Positions 1 to 5,668 of a stretch of 7,180 nucleotides of DNA are shown here, one piece after another. Position numbers and translations under genes: made by a program. Location of the stretch: positions 1 to 7,180 of the forward strand of contig JAGXLJ010000056.1 in assembly GCA_018334775.1 (NCBI GenBank). Reading direction: 5' to 3'. This DNA comes from Halodesulfurarchaeum sp. (GTDB taxonomy: Archaea; Halobacteriota; Halobacteria; Halobacteriales; Halobacteriaceae). The first letter of the stretch is position 1; each line of letters begins with the position of its first letter. A model generated the notes under the pieces. That model was not told the DNA's origin and made no database searches. It saw only the letters and a program-made list of their open reading frames with translations.

Positions 1-1
1 G

Positions 2-475
2 AACGGCTTCGACGACGAATACAACGCGATTATCGTTCATCTCAAGGGGCAACCCGCACGGGCGACCCGGCGAATCACGAAACGCCTGCATGACGACCTC
101 GGGTTGCCGGTGACGGTCTTTACTGACGGTGACCCCTGGTCCTATCGGATCTACGGTTCGGTCGCCTACGGATCGATCAAGAGTGCGCACCTCTCTGAGT
201 ATCTGGCGACCCCGGAAGCGGACTTCGTGGGAATTCGACCTGTCGACATCGTGGAGTACGACTTGCCGACCGATCCGCTGGGCGATTCGGACACGAACGC
301 ACTGGAGAGTGAACTGGAGGATCCCCGATTCAGTACGGAGTTCTGGACCGAACAGATCGAACTCCAACTCGACATCGGGAAGAAGGCCGAACAGCAGGCG
401 CTGGCGTCGCGTGGTCTGGACTTCGTGACTGACACGTATCTCCCCGACCGGCTGGACGAGATGGGCGTTATCTGA
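2..475 (+). CDS. top6A: DNA topoisomerase VI subunit A, C-terminal part
   Basis: This is the C-terminal 157 residues of the Spo11-like subunit of the type IIB topoisomerase, which cuts both DNA strands and works with the ATPase subunit B to relax and decatenate DNA. The frame is open from the window edge (codons from base 2), so the N-terminal half with the 5Y-CAP domain and catalytic tyrosine lies outside. Visible is the Toprim domain: the metal-binding D-x-D appears as TDGDPW (fragment residues 41-46), preceded by GQPARATRR (16-24) and followed by [11 protein letters not shown] (48-58). The tail matches the family pattern, with a W-x-x-Q-I-x-x-Q-L segment and an end in [11 protein letters not shown]. 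About 160 residues is the expected share of a protein of roughly 365. The TTG at 104 is internal, not a start. The partner top6B is usually adjacent and would lie upstream, which I infer but cannot see. Confidence 0.95.
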   Translation, partial: NGFDDEYNAIIVHLKGQPARATRRITKRLHDDLGLPVTVFTDGDPWSYRIYGSVAYGSIKSAHLSEYLATPEADFVGIRPVDIVEYDLPTDPLGDSDTNALESELEDPRFSTEFWTEQIELQLDIGKKAEQQALASRGLDFVTDTYLPDRLDEMGVI

Positions 476-554
476 GCCAGCGCGCCGGGTGGTTGTGAGT
501 AAATCGCGGCTATGTCCCGCACTTCTATGTCATTGGGAGTCTGACGCTTGAAAC

Positions 555-761
555 GTGTCCACATCGACTGTCAGCGTCGTGATTCCGGCCTATCCTCGAT
601 ACGGCATGCACCTGTGGACGTTTGCTCTGGAGGCCACGGCCAGGGGTGGGACACTTGTTGAAGTTTCGACACCGGCTGCGATTATCGAAAAACCCCGATC
701 GATAGCCTGGGAGCATGTGAGACAATTCGGTCACGTATTGCGATGGCTCTGGGCGGCGTAA
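555..761 (+). pseudogene. Short ORF with a glycosyltransferase family 2-like N-terminus, possible remnant
   Basis: This 68-codon ORF starts with GTG and its first residues read MSTSTVSVVIPAYPR, which closely resembles the conserved first beta strand (VSVVIPAYN) of family 2 glycosyltransferases. A weak TATA-like element (TTCTATGT, 523-530) lies about 28 bases upstream, as expected for a leaderless start. After about residue 15 the resemblance stops. The remaining 53 residues, ending in GHVLRWLWAA, show no GT2 nucleotide-binding or DxD motif, and neither other forward frame continues one. Third codon positions show only weak GC preference, unlike the flanking genes. The best reading is the stub of a deleted glycosyltransferase gene. 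Chance similarity in non-coding DNA, or a genuine small protein, remain possible. Confidence 0.25.
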
Positions 762-784
762 CTGTCAGATGGCCCGCGGTCGCC

Positions 785-793
785 GAATATTTG
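785..793 (+). promoter_or_regulatory. TATA-like box of the GCS2-like gene
   Basis: GAATATTTG is an AT-rich island in GC-rich DNA, centred about 29 bases before the ATG at 818. That spacing would place transcription initiation at or very near the start codon, giving a leaderless mRNA as is usual in haloarchaea. The ATG at 808 is in a different frame and closer to the box, which favours 818. Confidence 0.5.
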
Positions 794-817
794 TAGCCCC
801 TGTCCAAATGGGCGGCC

Positions 818-2338
818 ATGTCCGACCCTGAACTTGTCACGGCGGTCTCGGATGTCCTGGCCGTCGATGGGGATCACTTTCAGGATCGGGTTCACGAAGA
901 CGCGGCGACTATCCTGGAGGAACTCGAGGCTGGTACCTTCGACAATCCACAGGCGATCGTGGGATTGGAATACGAGTTCTACGCCGTGGACGAGTATGGG
1001 GGGTTAGCTCGCATTCCCCGCCGCTTGCTCGAATACGTGGGGTTCGAGAAGGAGCTGGGCCTGCATAACGCTGAGATGCAGACGTTTCCTGACCCGCTGA
1101 ACGATGCTGGCGTCAAAGCCCAGGAATCGAGTGTCGTCTCCCGACTCGAGGCCGCAGCCCGGCCAATGGACGCTGAGGGTCTTCATCTGATCAGTGATGG
1201 CATCTGGACGATACCGCCAGCTGGCGAATCCACCCAAGAATATCTCAGGAGCAGTGTCGAGCGCGAAGGGCAGACACTCGCGACAAACATGTCGGATACG
1301 GCTCGGTACCACGCAATGGCGAACAGCCAGATCGAGCCGGGAATGGTTATCGACCTCCCACACGCCTCTCTAGAAGCCGAGACGGTCATGCCCGAGAGTC
1401 TGATCACCTCGATTCAACCACACTATCAGGTTCCACGGGCCACGGACCTGCCGGAATACTTCAGGTATGCGCTCCGGATTGCAGGTCCACTACTAGCTCT
1501 CGGTGTCAACTCGCCGTTTCTCCCACCGGACCTCTATGACGATGTGGACCCGTACGCCGTGCTTGAAGACGGATACGCCGAACATCGGATCGACATCTTC
1601 GAATCGATGCTCAATGTCGCCGGTCGGGATGGAAAGGTTCGGTTCCCGGAGGATCTTTCGACTGTTGAGGACGCGATTATGGCCATCGCGGAGGACGACG
1701 TCTTGGTACCAATGGGGGTCGAGAACTCCGGTCGATTCGACGATGAGTTCGCCCATTTCCGCATGAAACATGGCACCTTCTGGCGGTGGGTCCGACCAGT
1801 CTTCGAGGGGGCGTCACGGACAGAAGCCAACGCTCGAATCGAGTTTCGGCCGATTCCCGCCCAACCGACTGTTCGGGACAGCGTGGGTTTTCAGGCGGCG
1901 TTTGCGGGCCTCCTGGAACAGATGCGCCAACACGAACACCCGCTCTATGACTTACCATGGGCGGATGCCCGTGCGAACTTCTATGCGGCTATGGAGGACG
2001 GCCTGCGTGCGGATCTCCGGTATATCACTGTCGACGGAACGGAGACCACTGAGAGGGAGACTATCTTCGCCGACGTGCTCAAACAGGCCCAAGCAGGGCT
2101 TCGACGCCGAGGACTTACTGGCGAGACCGCAGCCCGGTACCTCTGGCCCTTGCGACGGCGAGTCCGACAAGGGATCACACCGGCGGAGTGGAAGCGTAAA
2201 CGAGTTCGGGAACACCTCCAGGACGGGGCGGATCTCACTGTGGCCATCTCGGAGATGCAGGAACACTACTTCGAATTGCAGAAACGGACGCTTCTGGACG
2301 GGAGTTTTACCGAGTGGTTCGAAACGAAGCGGCCGTGA
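818..2338 (+). CDS. GCS2-superfamily glutamate-cysteine ligase-like protein (carboxylate-amine ligase)
   Basis: This 506-residue soluble, acidic protein has the signature of the GCS2/carboxylate-amine ligase superfamily, ATP-dependent enzymes that join the gamma-carboxylate of glutamate to an amine such as that of cysteine. Motifs in order are GLEYEF (49-54), the glutamate-rich strand that opens these folds; HNAEMQ (83-88); TSIQPHYQVP (197-206); and ARIEFRPIPAQPTV (339-352), a conserved C-terminal strand and loop. A basic, helical tail (about 425-506) follows. Haloarchaea make gamma-glutamylcysteine rather than glutathione as a major thiol, so a role there is plausible, but at 506 residues the protein is clearly longer than the short YbdK/GshA type and may be a paralogue with another substrate. 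The start is supported by the TATA-like box at 785-793. It converges on psmB with 18 bases between the stop codons. Family confident; substrate unknown. Confidence 0.8.
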   Translation: MSDPELVTAVSDVLAVDGDHFQDRVHEDAATILEELEAGTFDNPQAIVGLEYEFYAVDEYGGLARIPRRLLEYVGFEKELGLHNAEMQTFPDPLNDAGVKAQESSVVSRLEAAARPMDAEGLHLISDGIWTIPPAGESTQEYLRSSVEREGQTLATNMSDTARYHAMANSQIEPGMVIDLPHASLEAETVMPESLITSIQPHYQVPRATDLPEYFRYALRIAGPLLALGVNSPFLPPDLYDDVDPYAVLEDGYAEHRIDIFESMLNVAGRDGKVRFPEDLSTVEDAIMAIAEDDVLVPMGVENSGRFDDEFAHFRMKHGTFWRWVRPVFEGASRTEANARIEFRPIPAQPTVRDSVGFQAAFAGLLEQMRQHEHPLYDLPWADARANFYAAMEDGLRADLRYITVDGTETTERETIFADVLKQAQAGLRRRGLTGETAARYLWPLRRRVRQGITPAEWKRKRVREHLQDGADLTVAISEMQEHYFELQKRTLLDGSFTEWFETKRP

Positions 2339-2356
2339 ACAAGGTCGTGAGTACGA

Positions 2357-3091
2357 TCAGAGTAAGTCGTCGATATCCTGGTGACCGACGATTTCCACGT
2401 TGTCCCGGGTGACTCGTGTCAGGTGGATTCCGTTCCCACTTGCAGTATCTCGCTCCGTCGCGGAGTCGACCGCACGAGCGGCGATCGTCTCGGCCTCGTC
2501 CATTGTCAGATCGTCGCCGTATTCCTGCTCGAGAACGCCAAGTGCGTAGGGCATCCCACTTCCCTGGGCGGAGTACTCATCGGCGAGGGAACTGCCAGTC
2601 GGGTCGAGACTATAGACATGTGCGCCCTCATCGTCCATACCGGCGAGCAACGGGACGACCATGAAGAACGGGCCGCCACGAAGCAGATTACTGGCCATCG
2701 TCGAGAGGGCGTTGATCGACATGTATTCGCCACGGCGAGCCTCGTAAAGACTGGCCTCTGCGCGAAGCGAGCGGATATAGGACTGTGCGCCGCCGACTGA
2801 CCCGGACATCGAGAGGGCTGCGTTTTCCTGAATCTCTTCGACTTTCTGCACGTCCTTGTTCGAGACGACACGCCCACCGAGACTGGCTCGCATGTCCGAG
2901 CCCATGACGACACCGTCGGGGGTCGTGATTCCGACGATGGTCGTCCCGGTTTTCGTCACGTTGTCGAGATCGCCGTCACTCACGTTGCTTTCAGGGAGCG
3001 GACCGAGCTGGGGTTCGTACGGGTCTCCGACGTCGAGATTCGGCGTTTCGGCTCCGGGTGCGGTTGGAACCGACTCCTGGGGGTCAAACAT
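2357..3091 (-). CDS. psmB: Proteasome beta subunit, 20S core
   Basis: This encodes the catalytic subunit of the 20S proteasome, the cytosolic protease that with alpha subunits and PAN/Cdc48-type ATPases degrades unfolded and tagged proteins. The precursor has 244 residues: an acidic 49-residue propeptide ending in KTG, then mature chain beginning TTIVG. Autocleavage exposes Thr50 (mature Thr1), the nucleophile. The other active-site residues are visible: the Asp of SDMRAS (mature 17), the Lys of DVQKVEE (mature 34, equivalent to Lys33 of Thermoplasma after a one-residue insertion), and the RDTASGNGIH block. The end GHQDIDDLL is haloarchaeal in style. I chose the ATG at 3091 rather than the in-frame GTG at 3127, because a TATA-like box lies 28 bases upstream of 3091 and the longer version would be coded through it. 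The upstream same-strand neighbour is a small membrane protein, 106 bases away. Confidence 0.97.
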   Translation of the reverse strand: MFDPQESVPTAPGAETPNLDVGDPYEPQLGPLPESNVSDGDLDNVTKTGTTIVGITTPDGVVMGSDMRASLGGRVVSNKDVQKVEEIQENAALSMSGSVGGAQSYIRSLRAEASLYEARRGEYMSINALSTMASNLLRGGPFFMVVPLLAGMDDEGAHVYSLDPTGSSLADEYSAQGSGMPYALGVLEQEYGDDLTMDEAETIAARAVDSATERDTASGNGIHLTRVTRDNVEIVGHQDIDDLL

Positions 3092-3116
3092 TACCACTTC
3101 ATATCCCCGGGCGACA

Positions 3117-3123
3117 GATAAAT
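3117..3123 (-). promoter_or_regulatory. TATA-like box of psmB
   Basis: Read on the minus strand, this is ATTTATC, with TTTAT at 3122-3118, centred 28 bases before the ATG at 3091. A purine-rich stretch (CGAAAGAG) just upstream could serve as the TFB recognition element. The spacing implies a leaderless psmB transcript and decides the start codon. Confidence 0.65.
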
Positions 3124-3137
3124 GCACTCTTTCGGGC

Positions 3138-3153
3138 GATCCCGCATGGGATC
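3138..3153. repeat. Perfect inverted repeat upstream of psmB
   Basis: GATCCC and GGGATC form perfect 6-bp arms around the four bases GCAT. The element lies 15 bases upstream of the psmB TATA-like box and 47-62 bases before the start codon, in the gap to the upstream small membrane-protein gene. No T-run follows on the minus strand, so it does not look like a terminator. An activator or other regulator site is possible, but function is inferred from position only. Confidence 0.45.
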
Positions 3154-3197
3154 TGCCTACAGGGGTTTGAAAGTCGACCGGAGCGCCTTTGGTCGAA

Positions 3198-3368
3198 TTA
3201 GTTTGCCTGGGCTTCGTAGGCTGCTTCCGTCCGTTCGATCAGTTTGTGAACTGGCAGGGTGATTCCGAACGTGCGGGCCAGCAAGGCGACTGGCAGCAGT
3301 CCGATACCGACAGCGAGGGACAATTGGTAGACGGTCAGCGTCACGAGTTTGGCGACCCGGTCGATCAT
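3198..3368 (-). CDS. Small predicted membrane protein (56 residues), function unknown
   Basis: From the ATG at 3368 this gives a 56-residue protein. A short N-terminus (MIDRVAK) leads into a long hydrophobic stretch, residues about 8-35, with a helix-breaking GIGLLP in the middle, so it may form one long helix or a hairpin of two. The rest is an amphipathic, charged tail (HKLIERTEAAYEAQAN) likely to lie in the cytoplasm or on the membrane. I do not recognise a named family. The same frame is open to 3431, but a strong TATA-like box lies inside that extension, so 3368 is preferred. It sits 106 bases upstream of psmB on the same strand and is divergent from the DUF555 gene. That the promoter, start and membrane segment agree makes a real gene more likely than chance. 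Confidence 0.6.
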   Translation of the reverse strand: MIDRVAKLVTLTVYQLSLAVGIGLLPVALLARTFGITLPVHKLIERTEAAYEAQAN

Positions 3369-3394
3369 CAACGTAGCAAGTGTGTCCTTGTCGG

Positions 3395-3406
3395 TAGTAT
3401 ATAACC
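3395..3406 (-). promoter_or_regulatory. TATA-like box of the small membrane protein gene
   Basis: On the minus strand this reads GGTTATATACTA, centred about 32 bases before the ATG at 3368. It is one of the clearest AT islands in the window and predicts a transcript start only a few bases upstream of the start codon. It argues against translation from 3431. Confidence 0.65.
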
Positions 3407-3431
3407 TTTCCGTCAGACAGGGGTCACCCAT

Positions 3432-3657
3432 CCCGGCGCCTTCTACGGGTTCAAGTAGACTTGTACAATTTCAACACAGCTGCGCTGAATCGAGCACAAT
3501 TGGATAGCCCCAGTGGACTTCATTCGAAAACCGCTGATAACGTATGCGGAAGTTCTACCGAAGGAGCGCGGAACTCTCAGGCGGTTCTGGTCAGACTGAA
3601 CCGTCGAACCCATCCGGAAACCGCAAATCACGTTTTACTGCGTCTCATTTACTCGAT
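3432..3657. other. Gene-free divergent region with small hairpins and a degenerate repeat
   Basis: No gene is supported here. The forward ORF from 3544 into DUF555 and the reverse ORF at 3443-3631 resemble no family. The stretch contains three successive potential hairpins on the plus strand: CCGC/GCGG (3531-3534 with 3546-3549), AGTTC/GAACT (3551-3555 with 3571-3575), and an 8-bp stem with one G-T pair (3580-3587 with 3598-3605, ten-base loop). A 22-base degenerate direct repeat (3521-3542 and 3611-3632, 17 of 22 identical) brackets them. It could be a structured leader or small RNA, or simply upstream regulatory DNA. Confidence 0.4.
3632..3640 (+). promoter_or_regulatory. Possible TATA-like box of the DUF555 gene
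   Basis: GTTTTACTG is the best AT-rich element before the ATG at 3658, centred about 22 bases upstream. That is slightly short for a leaderless promoter, and the match to a TATA box is weak. It partly follows the second copy of the degenerate repeat at 3611-3632. Confidence 0.35.
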
Positions 3658-4020
3658 ATGGCAAATTTCGTGGTCGCGATGGAAGCGGCCTGGTTGGTAC
3701 GAGACGTTGACAACTCGGATGACGCGATCGGCGTGGCAGTCAGCGAGGCCGGAAAACGCCTCAATGAAGCCGATCTCGACTACGTTGAAGTGCAGCCGGG
3801 AATCACTACCTGTCCAGCGTGTGGTGAACCACTCGACGCTGCCTTCTTGGCCGCTGAAACGGCTCTCGTGGGGTTGGAACTCGAGATGACCGTCTTCAAC
3901 GCCGAAAGCGAGGAACACGCGTCCCGAATTGCAAAAAGCGAGATCGGTGGGGCCCTGCGAGACGTCCCGCTTTCGGTCATCGAGATCGTCGAAGAAGCGG
4001 ACGAGGAAACAGAGCAATAA
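3658..4020 (+). CDS. DUF555 / UPF0212 family protein
   Basis: This encodes a 120-residue cytosolic protein of the archaeal DUF555 (UPF0212) family, whose biochemical role is not established. Family features are visible along its length: the opening strand NFVVAMEAAWLVRDV (3-17), the DDAIGVAVSEAGKRLN helix, a CPACGEP knuckle with one CxxC pair (Cys52 and Cys55), the strand ALVGLELEMTVFNA (69-82), and the highly conserved SEEHASRIAKSEIGGALRDVPL (84-105). A single CxxC could bind a metal only if the protein dimerises or other ligands contribute, which is inference. I start at the ATG at 3658, where family similarity begins. The same frame is open to 3544, but those 38 extra residues are low-complexity and polar. 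The HTH-CBS gene follows 59 bases later with its own promoter. Confidence 0.9.
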   Translation: MANFVVAMEAAWLVRDVDNSDDAIGVAVSEAGKRLNEADLDYVEVQPGITTCPACGEPLDAAFLAAETALVGLELEMTVFNAESEEHASRIAKSEIGGALRDVPLSVIEIVEEADEETEQ

Positions 4021-4048
4021 CCAACTCAGCAGTCATCCCACACCGAAC

Positions 4049-4058
4049 CTTTAATAAT
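4049..4058 (+). promoter_or_regulatory. TATA box of the HTH-CBS gene
   Basis: CTTTAATAAT, preceded by the purine-rich CCGAAC that could serve as a TFB element, is centred 26 bases before the ATG at 4080. It is the strongest promoter in the window and predicts a leaderless transcript separate from that of the DUF555 gene. Confidence 0.75.
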
Positions 4059-4072
4059 AACTCTCGGTTATT
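4056..4072. promoter_or_regulatory. Perfect palindrome, candidate operator of the HTH-CBS gene
   Basis: AATAAC and GTTATT form perfect 6-bp arms around TCTCG, a 17-bp site. It overlaps the 3' edge of the TATA box and ends 7 bases before the start codon, so a bound protein would block TBP/TFB or RNA polymerase. Its size and symmetry suit a dimeric HTH repressor, and the adjacent gene encodes one. Autoregulation is therefore the simplest inference, not shown. Confidence 0.5.
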
Positions 4073-4079
4073 TGCAGAT

Positions 4080-4619
4080 ATGCATCTCCCCACGCCCCAG
4101 GACCTGCGGGAACGCCGCACGGAACTGGAGTTGACCCAGCGGGAATTGGCCGACCGCGCTGATGTTTCTCAACCCCTCATCGCCAGGATCGAAGGTGGTG
4201 ACGTTGACCCGCGGCTCTCGACACTTCGAGGCATCGTCGAAGCCCTCGAGGCGGCCGAAAGCGAGGTCATTCACGCCGAGAACCTGATGCACGAAACGGT
4301 CGTGAGCGTGAGCCCGGACGATCCGGTTTCCCGTGCCGTCGAGCGCATGCAGGAAGCGGGGTATTCACAACTACCGGTCATCGAAAAGGGAGTTCCAGTC
4401 GGCTCGATCAGTGATTCGGATGTCATCCACGCCGGCGAGGAAGTCGGGGAGAAACCGGTTCGAGAGATCATGAGCGAGAGTTTTCCCACCGTCTCCCCGG
4501 ACACGGTCCTTTCGGAGATTCGAAGCCTCCTCGAATATTACAAAGCGGTGATGGTTACCAAGGACGGGACGACTGTTGGAATCATCACGCAGGCCGATGT
4601 GGCCGCTCGGGTCAGTTAA
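4080..4619 (+). CDS. XRE-type HTH transcriptional regulator with a CBS domain pair
   Basis: This 179-residue protein joins an N-terminal Cro/CI-type helix-turn-helix (about residues 7-58) to two CBS domains (about 70-117 and 127-178). The HTH is clear: LTQRELADRADVSQPLIARI, then the DVDPRLSTLRGIVEALE helices. Each CBS unit has the usual pattern: M-x-E-x-x-x-x-V-x-P at the start, S-Q-L-P-V or K-A-V-M-V in the core strand, and G-S-I-S-D-S-D or G-I-I-T-Q-A-D at the end. CBS pairs commonly bind adenosine nucleotides or S-adenosylmethionine, so it may sense energy or methyl status and regulate transcription; the ligand cannot be read from sequence. This architecture is widespread in archaea. The start is fixed by the TATA box 26 bases upstream, and a palindrome before it suggests self-repression. 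It converges on purM, sharing the bases TTAA at the stop codons. Confidence 0.92.
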   Translation: MHLPTPQDLRERRTELELTQRELADRADVSQPLIARIEGGDVDPRLSTLRGIVEALEAAESEVIHAENLMHETVVSVSPDDPVSRAVERMQEAGYSQLPVIEKGVPVGSISDSDVIHAGEEVGEKPVREIMSESFPTVSPDTVLSEIRSLLEYYKAVMVTKDGTTVGIITQADVAARVS

Positions 4620-5611
4620 ACGGACTCCTCTTCCGACTCGAATTCGATTCCACGGATCTCTACTGCCGCTCCGTCACTGACCTGCCCAATAACTGATCCG
4701 TCTGTTTCGTCCACTAGTGCCGCAGCATCAGCAGCATCGACTGCGACGACGAACCCGCTTCCCATGTTGAATGTGCGATGCATCTCCCGATCGGAAACGT
4801 CTCCTTCGGATTGAATGAACTCGAAGATCGGTTGGACCGGGTGTGGATCCGTGATTTCGTACTCGAACTCGCCCATTCGGAAGAGGTTCGTCCACCCGCC
4901 GCCGGTGACGTGAGCGGCGGCATGGACGTCATAGGCGTGAAGCGCATCGAGGAGATAGGTGTAGATCCGGGTCGGTTCGAGGAGTGCGGCGCCAATCGAG
5001 CGGTCCGAATCGGGAAGCGGGTCGTCGTAGCTGTGGTCGGCTGTCACCGCTTTCCGGGCCAGGGTGAGTCCGTTTGAATGAACTCCACTGGAGGGGATTC
5101 CAACGAGCACATCTCCGTCTTCGGCCTCACCTTGGAGCAACTGGTCTTCCGTGGCTAACCCCGCTGCCGCGCCAGCGAGGTCAAAGCCCGTAACGACCTC
5201 TGGCAAAACGGCAGTCTCGCCGCCAACCAGACTGACGCCGGCTTGGCTTGCGCCTTCGGTCAACCCCTCTCCGATTGCTGCGCTCATCGTCTCTTCAGGC
5301 TCATCGACGGCCAGATAATCGACGAACGCGATTGGGGTGACGCCGGCAGCGACGAGGTCATTGACGTTCATCGCGATGCAATCGATGCCGATCGTGGAAT
5401 AGTCCTCGACGGCCTCGGCAACCAGGAGTTTCGTCCCGACACCATCGGTCGTCATCGCGAGGTACCGGTCCCCGATGTCGATCAGGCCGGCATACGCGGT
5501 GGTGTCCTCGATATCCCCCATCGCCCCGACCAGTGCGCCGACAGCGGCCTCGCTCTCCTCGATGTCGACGCCTGCGTCGGCATACGTCAGTCCGTCCTCA
5601 TCCTCGGTCAT
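4616..5611 (-). CDS. purM: Phosphoribosylformylglycinamidine cyclo-ligase (AIR synthase)
   Basis: PurM performs the fifth step of de novo purine synthesis, the ATP-dependent ring closure of FGAM to aminoimidazole ribotide, as a cytosolic homodimer. At 331 residues it has normal length. Visible hallmarks are LTYADAGVD (8-16), the glycine-rich TTDGVGTKLLVA (54-65), IGIDCIAMNVNDLVAAGVTP (74-93), LVGGETAVLPEVV with FDLAGAAAG (128-151), GIPSSGVHSNGLTLARK (171-187), LLEPTRIY (210-217), HVTGGGWTNLFRM (234-246) and FNMGSGFVVAV (281-291). A short acidic tail fits haloarchaeal proteins. The ATG at 5611 directly precedes the conserved start. A weak TATA-like stretch (CTTTTCG on the minus strand, about 5637-5641) lies about 27 bases upstream. 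The M50 gene ends 57 bases before it on the same strand, so read-through is also possible. Its end overlaps that of the HTH-CBS gene by four bases. Confidence 0.97.
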   Translation of the reverse strand: MTEDEDGLTYADAGVDIEESEAAVGALVGAMGDIEDTTAYAGLIDIGDRYLAMTTDGVGTKLLVAEAVEDYSTIGIDCIAMNVNDLVAAGVTPIAFVDYLAVDEPEETMSAAIGEGLTEGASQAGVSLVGGETAVLPEVVTGFDLAGAAAGLATEDQLLQGEAEDGDVLVGIPSSGVHSNGLTLARKAVTADHSYDDPLPDSDRSIGAALLEPTRIYTYLLDALHAYDVHAAAHVTGGGWTNLFRMGEFEYEITDPHPVQPIFEFIQSEGDVSDREMHRTFNMGSGFVVAVDAADAAALVDETDGSVIGQVSDGAAVEIRGIEFESEEESV

Positions 5612-5668
5612 GCAGTCATCGGGGTGGGGATGAGCGAAAAGGGCTCCGGTCCGGTCGAATTGATGAAA

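Larger units (their letters stand above)
476..817. other. Gene-poor gap between top6A and the GCS2-like gene
   Basis: This 342-base stretch contains no convincing complete gene. It holds a 68-codon ORF (555-761) described separately, a 6-bp inverted repeat (TATCGA at 683-688 and TCGATA at 699-704, ten bases apart), and at its right end the TATA-like box of the downstream gene. No T-rich terminator is evident after the top6A stop codon. The reverse-strand ORF across 525-734 resembles no family I know and is probably chance. Confidence 0.6.

Noticed and set aside
1770..2384. 204-codon plus-strand ORF overlapping the end of the GCS2-like gene
   Set aside because: It lies in another frame of a well-supported gene, is rich in Arg and Ser as such shadows are in GC-rich DNA, and matches no family.
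3089..3127. Longer psmB starting at GTG 3127
   Set aside because: The extra 12 codons run through the TATA-like box at 3117-3123, and the 49-residue propeptide from 3091 fits haloarchaeal beta subunits.
3444..3458. Possible tRNA T-arm (CTAC-GGGTTCAA-GTAG)
   Set aside because: The GGTTCAA is tRNA-like, but the stem is only four pairs with the wrong loop size, and no acceptor, D or anticodon arms fit around it.
3443..3631. Reverse ORF with an internal repeat (ICGFRMGST and ISGFRMKST)
   Set aside because: The peptide repeat is the translation of the degenerate DNA repeat at 3521-3542 and 3611-3632; nothing else supports coding. I kept the DNA repeat as the observation.
3461..3889. 142-codon plus-strand ORF in the DUF555 region
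   Set aside because: It overlaps DUF555 in another frame and has no family resemblance.
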